DNA from: Hedera helix
Taxonomy: Eukaryota; Streptophyta; Magnoliopsida; Apiales; Araliaceae
DNA length: 64,000 bases
NCBI GenBank assembly: GCA_947179155.2
Contig: OX359281.1
Coordinates: 43,001,467-43,065,466, forward strand
Direction of reading: 5' to 3'
Shown here: positions 49,921 to 61,786 of the stretch, piece by piece
Layout: each line of letters starts with the position of its first letter
How positions within the stretch are numbered: position 1 is the first letter of the stretch
The notes under the pieces: generated by a model
Seen by the model: only the letters and a program-made list of their open reading frames with translations
What the model was told of the DNA's origin: nothing
Database searches by the model: none
Position numbers and translations under genes: made by a program

Positions 49921-50993
49921 GTTTGAATAATAAATTAAATAATTTGTTAAACATGCGATGAAAATAATATCTGTAAGACAATAACATACAAAATATATAA
50001 ATTTATAAACACACCTCATCATCCTCATGTCGATCTTATTTCTTTCTCTCGTCATCTTGCATTCCCTCTCAAAAAGTCTTCATCTTATTCTCACCTGTTG
50101 CATGAAACAAACTCTTAAATTCTCAACTTCAAATTCGTCATATCATGTCCTTCGTTTCACGTGAAAATGAAATTACACTATCGAGTTTAAAGCATGATTA
50201 TAATGAATGTGGGGAAAAGCAAAATGAATGTGGCTAGATGCGGCATACAAAGCAAAAGCAAGAGCACGCAAATGTTGTAAGCATATTTAAATGAAGGAGA
50301 TTGCTGATTATTCCACTGTACAGTTTTGCAAAAAATGCATCTTTCACTAACTCTAACAAAAGTGTATTATAACATAATTTAATACCACAAATAATTTAAT
50401 ATTTTCAAAAGGTGCCAAGATTTAAGACATATCAGTCCTTTCTATTTTGTTGCAGGAAAGCAAATTCAAATAAAGATATAAATTGAAGAGTTAGTTATAG
50501 CTTCTGCTAAATTTTGACCACAATCATGAAATATTTGAATGAGTACGCATATTGAAAAATATATGATGAAAGCGCAGAATGCCAGGTTTGGATTTGTAAG
50601 CTATTATCACATGTAAAAGTATCAACACTGAGTTGGTGTAAAGGAGACTATACAATCAATGAAATTCATAACTGCAGATTTCAAAACTGAAATTGTCATT
50701 TCCCTATAATATCGGGTGAAATCCTAAAGAGGATAACCTAGAAGATACAAACAACTTCCCGAAAATATAACATCATAAATGAATCGATTGAACCCAAATT
50801 AAGAAAAGAAAAATATCAAACATGATCACCACAATCAAAACCAAGCATGTATGTAATATCAAAACTATCAATCATGAAATTGTACAATAGCATCAATTTG
50901 AGTATTATTTATCAACTAATTCAGTTTCAAAGTCCATGATAAAAATGTTAGTCCAACTAAAAAGTAATCAAATATCAAATTGGGGCAATATAC
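49921..50993. other. Non-coding stretch
   Basis: No gene, repeat or element end recognised between the Helitron-like terminus and the SET-domain fragment. Confidence 0.4.
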
Positions 50994-51890
50994 CTCTCTC
51001 AGTAGCAATAGCTTTTGTGACCAACAACAAAGTCCCCTATCAATGTTCTTGGTTGCAAATAGGCCACGCCCACTAATCTCAGATTTCTTGATTTCCCATC
51101 AAGTATCCGGTCAGAGATATCAAAAACTCCCGTCTTTGACGAAGACTCCATTTTCTTGCACTTCTGTAAGAACCCATTAAGGATTTCAGCATTCCCATTG
51201 GCCTGCAGATCAAGAACTGCAGTCTTGAAGTACTGCAAAGCCATATTTGATTCAGTTTCAAAAAAATTCTTTACTAATATAAAGGTCACCTCAAAATGAT
51301 GTAGAGTATATAATAGACTGAAGAATATTGTAAATTTTGGTATTAAAGGTTAAAATGACTATGTAAGACCTCTTTGAGTCATAATATCAAACATGTAATG
51401 TGTAATTTTAGTGAGAACTTTTCAAGAATATATAAAAAGCTCAAGAAAATGCTAAAATTTGTGCATAATTTTCAGTTAAATTGGAGTATCTTTTCACCTT
51501 CGATAAATATTCCCTCCAATCCAAAAACAAATATATATTTTCCTTCAGAAGAACATCTCAATCCTGCCGATGTTGAAGTAAGGAAGAGATTAATCTAATG
51601 TAGTAATGATTCATAGGTGAGAGTAAACATATTCTGCATTTGACACCCAAATCCAACTCCCGAACAAAAACCAAAGGCATAATCTAGAAACTTAGTACTC
51701 CTTCCATCTCATTGTCCCATTTGATAAATTTACAGATTTTAACGATATGATAATGGATTGTCATAGTAAACTTTAAAAATATGTTGAGATTAAGCAAGAT
51801 CTTACCTTTACAGAGCAGAGTCTTGATATGGGTATCCTCGATTTCCAGGGCTTCATCACAAATTTTAAGAGCTTGTGCAAAATCCCTCAT
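50994..51890 (-). pseudogene. TPR-SET protein gene fragment (SDG35/ATXR1-like), frameshifted
   Basis: Minus-strand exon 51890-51806 reads FAQALKICDEALEIEDTHIK then TLLCKGK, a tetratricopeptide helix pair ending in a GT donor. The next piece, 51250-50994, reads MALQYFKTAVLDLQANGNAE then ILNGFLQKCKK. In shifted frames it continues EIKKSEISGRGLFATKNID and GTLLLVTKAIATER, the opening of a SET domain (GRGLFAT...GTLLL). At least two frameshifts or small deletions separate the blocks, and the acceptor of the second exon is unclear. Related plant proteins combine TPRs with a SET methyltransferase domain. No catalytic SET core follows. A serine-rich stretch at 52150-51960 could be remnant 5' sequence. 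Confidence 0.65.
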
Positions 51891-52784
51891 TCAATTAGTT
51901 GCGTTTCATACTTGAGAAAACTTTTAGTGGTGAAATTGATTTGAGATTCTATCATTACAAAACCCTAGATTGCAGGTGAAAGAGCGATGAAGGAGAAGAG
52001 GCAATACCGACGAAGACCCCGACGACGATGATGAGGAAGCCGCAAAGGAGTACGAAGATGTTTCCGGCGAAGTTTCGGAAGGAATCGAAGAAGTAGCACG
52101 CATCATGGAAGAGGGATGATTACGGCGCCGCCAATGACCACCAGGCTGTGTTTGGCTTGGTTTTTGATAAAAGTTTTGAAAATGAAGCAAAAAAGCAAGC
52201 TCGCAAACGGTTCGCTAGGTTTAAATAGTGAAACACGAGCTAGGCACATCAAAACCCGGCCCAGTTATTATCTATCTGGCCTACAGCTAAACTAAAGGCC
52301 CACAAAACTCTTCAACTCCAATAGTCTTTCATAAAATAGTGGCCTAATTCATTGTCATGAAAGTTTGGTTCTTTGAGCTATTGGATTGTATGCGATTAGT
52401 ATTTATAAACCCTTGACCATAATTTCGTTGGACCTTAAAATTAATTGGCTCTCATTTATATTTGGATAATATTAAATCATATTATAATTAAGAGAATTGG
52501 TATTTTTTTTTAATAATAATGAACTGAGAAAAAATAGTGGAGAAAGCGACTGAGAGAATAAAAGAAAAAGGGAGATAGTGAATTCGTGATACAGAGAAAA
52601 AACAAAAGCCACTACTCGGGAAAAAGTCTCTGGGGGGATAAAGTTGGATTTGACAAACAAGTTAGTCTGTAACTTAAGAATTATGACTATGGTATTTGTT
52701 TATTGAAAAGTATAGTAATATTAAATTTATAAGTTTTATACATGTATGAAAAGTAATACTAGTTTATATGATGTATATTAACAC

Positions 52785-53130
52785 TATATTTGTTTGTAAA
52801 AATTATATTTGAGATTGGACTATTTATATTAATTTAATATTACTTCAAACTATTTTATTTTATTATGGAAGATTAATAGTCGTTCAAATAGTCATACGGA
52901 TTATTTTTTATTGTTCATAAGACTATTTATGAGAGATTATATAATCACATGATGAATGTGAGATTAATAGTCCCTCTTATTTTTAACTATTAAATAATTT
53001 TATAAGATTAATAGTCTAATATTATAGATTAATAATCTCTCGTTATGGGATAAAATAGTCTGATATAATATTAAATTAATATAAAGAATCTAATTCTAAA
53101 TATATTTTTTATAAATAAATATAGCATAAG
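52785..53130. mobile_element. Palindromic MITE (family copy 2)
   Basis: Same family as the element in intron 5 of the HAK gene. It starts TATTTGTTTGTAAAAATTA and ends with the inverse, and its arms share AATTTAATATTACTTC / AATTTAATATTATATC and GACTATTAATC-type motifs. It lies in non-coding DNA between the TPR-SET fragment and the desulfhydrase exons. Confidence 0.6.
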
Positions 53131-53790
53131 TGATTACTGTATCAATCAATGTGTCCTTTAAAAAGACAAAATACCTTATTAATAAGATGTGCCATGAATA
53201 GTAAACGTTTTATTAGAATTATGATCATTCAGACTTCTTTTGGAAATTATAAGTTGATTCGGACCGATCCGAAGAAATTGAAGAAAATCGAAAGATTTAC
53301 ATACTCTTATATCTCATATGCCACCCTAACTCTATAGAATTTTAAAAATCGTCAGGCTTATTATGTATTTTTTCTAGAACCTTTTAAGACGTTATTATGA
53401 GAGAATTCTATTAACAAAAAAATTTCTACTGACGTTATGTCAAGGGAAAACCCTGGTCATATTATATTATAAACTATAAAGTACAACACAGATTAACATA
53501 AATCAAGTTTTTCTTACCAACCCAATTTAATCAAATATAAAGTTGAATTCCATTTCAAGGAAAAATATCAAATATCAACGTCCAGTGTTTCATATGAACA
53601 ATTTGACATAATCCAGTGACCACATACAAGTATGTTCTAATCTTCCTTGCCGGTGAAGCTATTGTATTTTGTTCATCTTTCCCTTTTGTCAATTTTGGCT
53701 CTACAGTAAATCATATCCATCCAACATAATACGTCACTTGAACAATACCCAATACAGAGAATAATGTATTCAATCATATAAATCACCTAC

Positions 53791-54053
53791 CTTTAACCAA
53801 GCTTCGGTATTCTTGGGCAAATTAGGAAGGTTCCATTTATGAATTGGGGTAGGAAACTGAAAAAACAACAAATACCCAGATCAAGAAACTTTGCATATAT
53901 TAATATAAATACATGGAGAAATAGAGATTTGATAACATGTCCAGGGGAGAAGATGTGGGAGGGAATGGGATTAAGGTGTGATGCCCAAGGAGGAGGCTCG
54001 TATGGTTTCTTGGTAAGAAATTCGAAGCTTAATTGTTGTGCGGGTGCTTGCAT
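53791..54053 (-). pseudogene. DCD: D-cysteine desulfhydrase gene, first two exons only
   Basis: Exon one (54053-53937, from an ATG) reads MQAPAQQLSFEFLTKKPYEP then PPWASHLNPIPSHIFSPGH. Exon two (53856-53791) reads FPTPIHKWNLPNLPKNTEAW then LK. Both have good donors and acceptors in phase zero. They match the N-terminus of plant D-cysteine desulfhydrase (KKPY.PPSWASHL.P.PSH, TPIHKWNLPNLP). The following exon, with the RDDLSGMQLSGNK block that carries the PLP lysine, is absent from the next 13.7 kb. The gene therefore cannot make the enzyme from this window. A TATA-like ATTATAAAAAGAG lies about 150 bases upstream (near 54200), so a short transcript is conceivable. Confidence 0.75.
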
Positions 54054-55605
54054 ATTTCTGATTGAGCAATTAATTTGAGAAAAGGGGTGAAGAATTTGAT
54101 GTTCTTTTTTTTAATTCAAATTCCAAGTGTTTTTTATCACTGAGAAGTTGACTCTGCCACTGGAAATCAGGTTGCAAGGCATTGTCTTATTTCTCTTTTT
54201 ATAATATCCACGGAGGTACCCAAGGACATTTTTTAAAAACAAATATTGTCCCATTTTAAATTCTAAAATTTTATAATTAATTTAATTATTTAATTTAAAT
54301 TAACAAATATCTGAATATTATAAATTATTTAACCATGTCAATTTCCCTTTAGGAAACATTTGAATTCAATGCAATTTCCCTTTTGCATTGACTTTTAATA
54401 GACTAAATTATACGTCATTCGTTTTTAATTGCAAAATCATTATTTACATTTAAAATATTTTCACACAAAATTAATTAAATACATTAAAATTCTAAAACAA
54501 TATATAAATATCATAATTAATAATAATTTTTTTATATAATTTATAATATATATCATTATATTAATTAAAATTAAATAAATTTATATTTATTTTGAATTCG
54601 ACAAATATCACGGGTTAATTCAAAAACTCAATAATGATATTATATTTTAAAATAAGTGGAACAATAATTGTAATACTTAGTAACTAATAACTTATTATGA
54701 AAGTGGATATAGGTTGATGACTAATTGGATGGTATGTCTACAAAGAAAAGTTGAACCATATAATCGAACCAAGATACATCTCATGGAGTTTATTTTCTTT
54801 GCTCCTTTCTTTTGTGTAATTCATTATAATAGGCTTATTTTCTTGAAAGTTAAAACCTTTCAAAACCCCTCTCTAAACAACTTAAATAATTAAATAAATA
54901 AATAAGAAACTTCCAACAACAACAAAAAAACACTATGACAGTTGGTTCCTTAAGAAAATTCCACAAAAAGTACACAACAAAAATAATTGTATAATTTTTT
55001 ATTTTTTTTGCTAAATAAAAATAATTGTATAATTGAACTCAGATACACCTCGTGGAGCTAATTCTTTGCTACTTTATTTTGTGTGAATTCATTCTACTGA
55101 GCTTATTTTGGTAAAGTTGTCTAATTTGTAAACATCCTCTTATTCTAGGGGCTGCAAAATGAATCAAACTATCTTGGAAGACTTTTGCTCACTCGGTTAA
55201 AAGTTCGACTATAGCTCTACCCAAAATATTAACGAATTTTTATCGATTACTTGCACCTTATCAAATTACTATTTTTGTCGATTATTTGACTAGACAAGTC
55301 AAATTCAAAATTTATTTTGGATTTTACAAGCCAAATTTGACCAATTCAATACTCAACTCATTTATACCCCTACCTGATTCTTGAAACATTTGATCGCTAG
55401 ATCATTGAAAAGTGATCATTCCCTTTACTTTGACCTTCCTGTGAAAAATAAAGTAAACTGCTTGATCTTCACGTAAAAGAAAATAATAAACAAGACGCAG
55501 AGGTTATTGCATAATTACCCTCGTTTGCTTAGCTACATAAAACTCATTCGCTGTAAGAAACTTTTTTTGTTTGTAAAATAGTTGATAAAAAGTTGTACCA
55601 TAAGT
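54054..55605. other. Intergenic region between the desulfhydrase exons and the HAK copy
   Basis: No gene is seen. A diverged direct repeat of about 90 bp links 54768-54860 and 55035-55125 (GATACA.CTC.TGGAG, TTTTGTGT.AATTCATT). The rest is AT-rich. Confidence 0.5.
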
Positions 55606-56038
55606 ACACTCATAAATCCATCTTTGTCTACTACTCTCTTTCCTTTCTCCCATCTCATCGCTCCTAATTTCTCTCCTTCCAAATTAGCTTTCTCATTTAC
55701 ATATTTCCAATATATACATACATACATATATATATAGAGAGAGAGAGAGAGAGTAATATTATAAATTAATTATAGGGGTAGTACTAATTGATCATGCATG
55801 TTTAACCTCGATAACTAATTCTTCATGCATCATTTTTCAGATGCTGTTGTCGGAATTAAAGTTGCAATATTGGTGATTCTCTTCTCAGTTCAAAATTTTG
55901 GGACTGATAAAGTGGGATAGACATTTGCCCGTCATTGTATTGTGGTTTGCATGCATCGGGGTAATTGGCGTCAACAGCTTAGTCAAATATGAATCCGGTG
56001 TGTTGCGTGCATTTAATCCAAAATACATTGTAGATTAC

Positions 56039-56666
56039 TGTTGGGAAAAATTACCTTCCACTAGAACCGTTTCTGATAAATTAAATGACAAACCACGCCA
56101 AATAAATAATACAGTTCCAACAAAATAATATCTGCAGAAAATAAGCCAAACACACAAGATACCAAATGTACGTGGAAAACCCAATTGGGAAAAACCACGG
56201 AGAGAGATCTCAGAAATTCACTATGAGAATAATATACAAACTTGAGAAAATAATATCACTAATTATTTTCTCCCTCTCTGTATCTAAGAAAATAAAATCA
56301 CTATTTATTTTCTCTTTTTCTCTATTCCTCACTTTCTTTCTATAACTCAAATGAGCTATTTTTCTCTCCACACTTGGAACTCTCGGATGAATTCCTTTTG
56401 TTTTCTCTGCTCTCCGCACCTCTCTGCTATCCCTTTTCTTTTCTCTCGGTGTGTATGTATTCTTCCAACTGATGGCATATATAGCCATCACTCAAATTAA
56501 TTGTAGGACGCAACTTCAGCAGGTTAGTTGCCATCAAAACAAAAAATTAATGCAGCACACAAAGAAGCGGGAAACAAGGAGCCAAAAGCAACAAGGAGAA
56601 AAGCAACAAGAAAGTCAAGAACAACAGCTGATAAGTAAATGCAAGTAGGTAGGATTGGACCCAACA
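56039..56666 (-). repeat. 3' LTR of the copia element
   Basis: 628 bp, TG...CA. It is next to the polypurine tract, so it is the downstream LTR of a minus-strand element. Confidence 0.92.
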
Positions 56667-56712
56667 ATTTTCCCCTCCAATCCCATTAGAGAGGGTTTCC
56701 ACTGTGACCCCG

Positions 56713-59700
56713 TCACTTGGAATCCATTCCTGCCAACTCCTTGCAGACATCGAGCTTGTCGCGAGTCACAACCTTGGTCAACATGTCTGAAGTGTTTTCA
56801 TTGGTATGAACTTTCTTTACTTTCATCAGCTCATTTTCCATCACTTCTCGAAGCCAGTGATAACGAACATCAATGTGCTTGGTACGATTATGATACGTGG
56901 CATTCTTGGTCAAGTCAATTGCACTCTGACTATCATAATAAACCACATACTCATCCTGTGTAACTCCCAACTCTTGGAGAAATCGTTTTAACCATAACAT
57001 CTCTTTGTCTGCTTCTGTAGCAGCAATGTATTCTGACTCAGTTGTAGATAAAGCAACACATTTCTGCAACTTAGACTGCCATGACACAGCTCCCCCTGCA
57101 AAAGTAAACACATACTCTGAAGTAGACTTCTTCTCTTCAGAACCTGCCATGTCTGCATCTGTAAAACCCTCCAAAACTGGATTCGAATCACCAAAACCCA
57201 AACACAAACTAGAAGTAGCTTTTAAATATCTAAGAATCCACTTAACTGCTTTCCAATGTTCTCTACCAAGATTTGATAAATATCTGCTCACAACACCAAC
57301 TGCATGAGCTATATCTGGCCGTGTACAAACCATTGCGTACATAAAACTCCCTACAGCAGAGGAGTAGGGAACTGCCGCCATATCATCTCTTCCTTCTTTA
57401 GTAGAAGGACTCATACGCTTCGTCAACTTAAAATGACTGGCCAGTGGTGTGCTAACTGGTTTAGCATCACCCATGTTGAACCTTGCAAGCACCCGTTCAA
57501 CATATTTCTCTTGTGACAACCACAACTTCTTGGCTTTTCTGTCACGAATAATCTTCATGCCCAAAATTTGTTTGGCTGGGCCTAAATCCTTCATATCAAA
57601 GGATTTGAACAACTCACCCTTGAGCCTGTAAATCATGTTAGCATCTTGCCCAACTATCAACATATCATCTACATATAGTAACAGAATAATGAAGTTACCA
57701 CATGGGAATATTTTCACATACACACAATGATCTGCAACTGTTCTGTAGTAACCTTGATCCATCATGAATGAATCAAACTTCTTGTACCATTGCCTTGGGG
57801 CTTGTTTCAGGTCGTACAAGCTTTTCTTTAACTTGCAAACCAAGTGCTCTTTCCCTTTAACTTCAAATCCTTCTGGCTGCTCCATGTAGATTTCCTCCTT
57901 CAAATCACCATGAAGGAAAGCAGTCTTCACATCTAACTGTTCAAGCTCAAGATCCATACTAGCTACTAACCCCAAAACTACTCAAATCGAAGTCATCTTT
58001 ACAACTGGAGAAAAAATCTCATCAAAATCAATACCTTGCTTTTGAGCAAAACCCTTGACGACCAATCGAGCCTTGTACTTCACTAGTTTTTCACCGTCTC
58101 TTTTCAGCTTGAACACCCATTTATTCTTCAATGCTTTCTTGCCTTTTGGAAGTGTAGTCAACTCATAAGTGTGATTCTTATGTAAAGAATCTATCTCATC
58201 TTGCATTGCTCCCAGCCAATTGCTCTTCTCCTTATGAGTCTCGACTTCTTGAAAATTCTTTGGCTCCCCCTGCTCAGCAATTAAAAGATATTCGGATGAA
58301 GGATACTTGACTGATGGCACATGCACTCTTGTGGATCTCCTGAGCTGAGGTTCTTCAATATCAAGATGAGGGGGTTGCTCCCCCTGCTCAATACCCTCTA
58401 CATCTGACTCATCATCATAATGCAAATCTGTATCAGTCTCTTCTTCATTCTGAACTTCTTCTCCACCTATGACATTTTGTAATGGAGAAAAAACCCCGCT
58501 GAGGCTTGGAACTCTATCATCTCTAGGTTGTGTGATGCTATAAAAATCCTCATAATTTTGGTGCTCATGAAACACCACATCTCTGCTTCTGAATAATTTT
58601 TTCTAGACTGGATCCCATAACCTGTAACCAAACTTTTCATCTCCATATCCAACAAATACACATGGAGTAGATTTGTCATCAAGCTTTGATCTATACTCTT
58701 TGGGGATATGTGCAAAAGCCTTGCATCCAAATATCCTCAAGTAAGAATATGACACATTCTTACCACTTCATATTTTCTCTGGAATCTGAAAATCCAATGG
58801 TGCTGATGGAGATCTATTAATCAGGTAGCAAGCAGTACGGACAGCTTCACTCCAGAATGGCTTAGGCAGTTTAACCATTCTCAACATGCATCGTACACCC
58901 TCCATAATAGTGCGGTTCATTCTTTCTGCCACACCATTATGTTGAGGGGTGCCAGGAACTGTCTGCTCATGTCGAATGCCATGTGTATTGCAGTATGCCG
59001 CAAACTCCTTTGAAGTGTATTCCCCTCCGTTGTCACTGCGAAGACACTTTAATAATTTTCCAGGCTCCCTTTCAACCATAGCATGGAAACTCTGAAAGTA
59101 CTGGAACACCTGGTCTTTTGTTTTCAACACATACACTCATACCTTCCGTGAAGCATCATCAATAAAAGTAGCAAAATATATATTGCCACCTAGGGACTCA
59201 ACCTTCATGGGACCACAAACATCTGAATGTACTATCTCAAGTATCTTAGATTTTCTTTTGGAGGAGCTACTAAAAGAAACTCTATTTTGCTTACCAAATA
59301 AACAATAATCACACGGGCTTCAATTAGTACCTTTAGCAAAAGGAATGAGGGACCTTTTTGCTAACATCTGCAACCCTTTCTCACTCATGTGCTCGAGCCT
59401 TTTATGCCACAGATTTAGTGAAGATTCACCTTCAACTGCATTCAACTCACTAAAACACATCTTCACATGAGCTTTGTACAATGAACAGCAAGCAACACCT
59501 CTTGCAACAACCATTGCACCCTTGGTAAGCTTCCACTTTCCATCGCCAAAGTGATTATCATAGCCTTCCCTATCCAAGGCCATACCAGAGATCAAGTTGA
59601 AACGCAAATCTGGAACATGTCTGACGTCCTTCAGAGTAATAGTGCAACCAACATTTGTCTGGATGCAAACATCACCAATTCCAATAATCTTGGAACGATC

Positions 59701-60699
59701 AGTGTTACCCATTCTCACATGGCCAAAGTCTCCAGCTTTGTACGTCATGAAGAATTCTTTCTTGGGCGTGGCATGATACGAAGCACCTGTATCAATAACC
59801 CAATCAACTTTTTGATCATCAACATGTAAGCATTCTTCTTCACCGAATGAAAGAATCACAACATCCTCGGTAACCGTAGCTGCAGTATTCTTGTCCTTAA
59901 CTTTTCCTTGCTCACCAGTTTTCTGCTTGTCTAACCAGATCTTGCAATTTCTTTTGTAGTGGCCTTCCTTGTTACAATGGAAGCACCTGAATGTACCGCC
60001 ATCTCTGGTCTTTGACTTGCTCCTATGATTTCTGTTTTTGCTGTGATGCGAGTTTCCCTTGTGAGATCCCCTGAAATTGTTTCTACCTCTATTTTCTGCT
60101 ACAAGTGCTTGTGTCTCAAAATTCATACCCTGCTCCTTTCGCCTTGTTTCTTCATTATGTATGCTGTCCTTGACCATCTGCATAGTTATTTTTCCTTCCG
60201 AAGCTGAATTGCTTAGTGACACAACCAACGTTTCCCAACTGTTGGGCAACGAACTGAGAAGTAATAACGCTTGAATCTCATCATCAAGATTCAATTTCAT
60301 GGTAGACAGCTGGTTCACCAATCCCTGGAACTCACTCATGTGCTCGGATACACTGCTACCATCTCTGTACTTCAGGTTCACGATCTTCTGAATCACAAAT
60401 GTTTTATTCTGTGCATTCTTTTTTTCGTACATGGACTCTAATGTAGTCCAAAGAGAATTAGCATCCGTTTCTTGCGAAACATGGTGGAACACACTCTGAT
60501 CGATCCACTGTCGAATATGACCGATAGTCTTCCTGTTCATCTTTTTCCAATCAGCCTCAGATTTATCCGCTGGCTTAACTCCTTTAAGCTCCAACGGTTC
60601 ATACAAATCCTTACAATAAAGGATGTCTTCCATTCTAGACTTCCAGATCGAAAAATTAGATGATGTCAATTTAATCATGGCGCCACTTGATTCCTCCAT
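56713..60699 (-). pseudogene. Copia gag-pol polyprotein frame with five in-frame stops
   Basis: One uninterrupted reading phase of 1329 codons begins at the ATG 60699-60697. In order it encodes: gag with a zinc knuckle CFHCNKEGHYKRNC (about residues 239-252); aspartic protease DTGASYH (about 303); the GAG-pre-integrase region (LWHKRLEHMS); integrase core with RSDNGGEY and PGTPQHNGVAERMNRT; reverse transcriptase with KARLVVKGFAQ, AFLHGDLKEEIYMEQPEGF and the catalytic YVDDM; and RNase H (LSTTESEYIAATEADKE, SKHIDVRYHW-like TKHIDVRYHW). Stops fall at 59322-59320, 59139-59137, near 58765, near 58580 and near 57978. Domain order PR-IN-RT-RH defines Ty1/copia and the closest family by recall is Tnt1. 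No frameshift is seen. It is inactive as it stands. Confidence 0.92.
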
Positions 60700-60733
60700 T
60701 TAATTTATCATAAACAACTAAGCAATACGCCTA

Positions 60734-60745
60734 GCTCTGATGCCA
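60734..60745 (-). other. Copia primer-binding site
   Basis: TGGCATCAGAGC starts two bases inside the 5' LTR boundary and differs in one base from the usual initiator-Met-tRNA complement TGGTATCAGAGC. Confidence 0.8.
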
Positions 60746-60747
60746 AT

Positions 60748-61367
60748 TGTTGAGAAAAATTACCTCCCACTAGAACCGTTTCTGATAAATTAAATGATAA
60801 ACCACGCCAAATAAATAATACAGTTTCAACAAAATAATATCTGCAGAAAATAAGTCAAACACACAAGACACCAAATGTACGTGGAAAACCCAATTGGGAA
60901 AAACTACGAAGAGAGATCTCAGAAATTCACTATGAGAATAATATACAAACTTGAGAAAATAATATCACTAATTATTTTCTCCCTCTCTGTATCTAAGAAA
61001 ATAAAATCACTATTTATTTTTTCTATTCCTCACTTTCTTTCTATAACTCAAATGAGCTATTTTTTTCTCCACACTTGAAACTCTCGGATGAATTCCTTTT
61101 GTTTTCTCTGCTCTCCGCACCTCTCTGCTATCCCTTTTCTTTTCTCCCGGTGTGTATGTATTCTTCCAACTGATAGCATATATAGCCATCACTCAAATTA
61201 ATTGTAAGACGCAACTTCAGCAGGTTAGTTGCCATCAAAACAAAAAATTAATGCAGCACACAAAGAAGCGGGAAACAAGGAGCCAAAAGCAACAAGGAGA
61301 AAAGCAACAAGAAAGTCAAGAACAGCAACTGATAAGTAAATGCAGGTAGGTGGGATTGGACCCAACA
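60748..61367 (-). repeat. 5' LTR of the copia element
   Basis: 620 bp, TG...CA, adjacent to the primer-binding site. It is shorter than its partner by a 7-base gap near 61019. Confidence 0.92.
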
Positions 61368-61436
61368 ATTACTTCAGAAGAAATGGTACAAAAGGATGGA
61401 TCTCACTTGGAGGAGTTGTTTTAGAATTTACAAGTG

Positions 61437-61786
61437 AGACTTTAGGCTATGTTTGTTTATAAAAAATATATTTAAGATTAGACTATTCGTATTAATTTAA
61501 CATTATTTCGGATTATTTTATCCCATGATGAGTGATTATTAATCCCTCAATGTTGGACTATTAGTCTCATAAGGCCATTTAATAGCTTAACTATTAATTC
61601 CAAATTCATTATGAGATTATATAATCACTCATAAATAGCCTTAAGAATAATAAAAAATAGTCCATAGGACTATTTAAAGAACTATTAATCCCTTATCATG
61701 GAATAAAATAGTCCGAAATAGTATTAAATTAATACAAATAATCTAATCTTAAGTATAATTTTTGTAAATAAACATGGCCTGCTACA
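61437..61786. mobile_element. Palindromic MITE (family copy 3, inherited with the HAK duplication)
   Basis: Occupies the same place in intron 5 of the HAK pseudogene as the element at 32922-33272 and shares its sequence, so it was present before the duplication. It begins near GGCTATGTTTGTTTATAAAA and ends near TGTAAATAAACATGGCC. Confidence 0.65.

Larger units (their letters stand above)
56039..61367 (-). mobile_element. Ty1/copia retrotransposon (Tnt1-like), 5329 bp, degenerate
   Basis: Two LTRs (56039-56666 and 60748-61367) start TGTTGRG and end CCCAACA. Five-base duplications ATTAC flank the element (56034-56038 and 61368-61372). On the minus strand a primer-binding site TGGCATCAGAGC (60734-60745), complementary to initiator tRNA-Met, follows the 5' LTR, and a polypurine tract (about 56669-56679) precedes the 3' LTR. 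The single gag-pol frame lies between. By eye the LTRs differ at about 17 positions plus a 7-base gap in about 620, mostly transitions, so insertion is fairly old yet later than the HAK duplication. The target is exon 5 of the HAK pseudogene. Confidence 0.93.

Noticed and set aside
49498..49987. Two overlapping minus-strand frames of 77-102 codons
   Set aside because: No recognisable domain, aromatic-rich translation typical of AT-rich non-coding DNA; one runs across the Helitron-like end.
61010..61349. Frames within copia LTRs (both LTRs give the same peptides)
   Set aside because: LTR leader sequence; duplicates arise because the two LTRs are copies.
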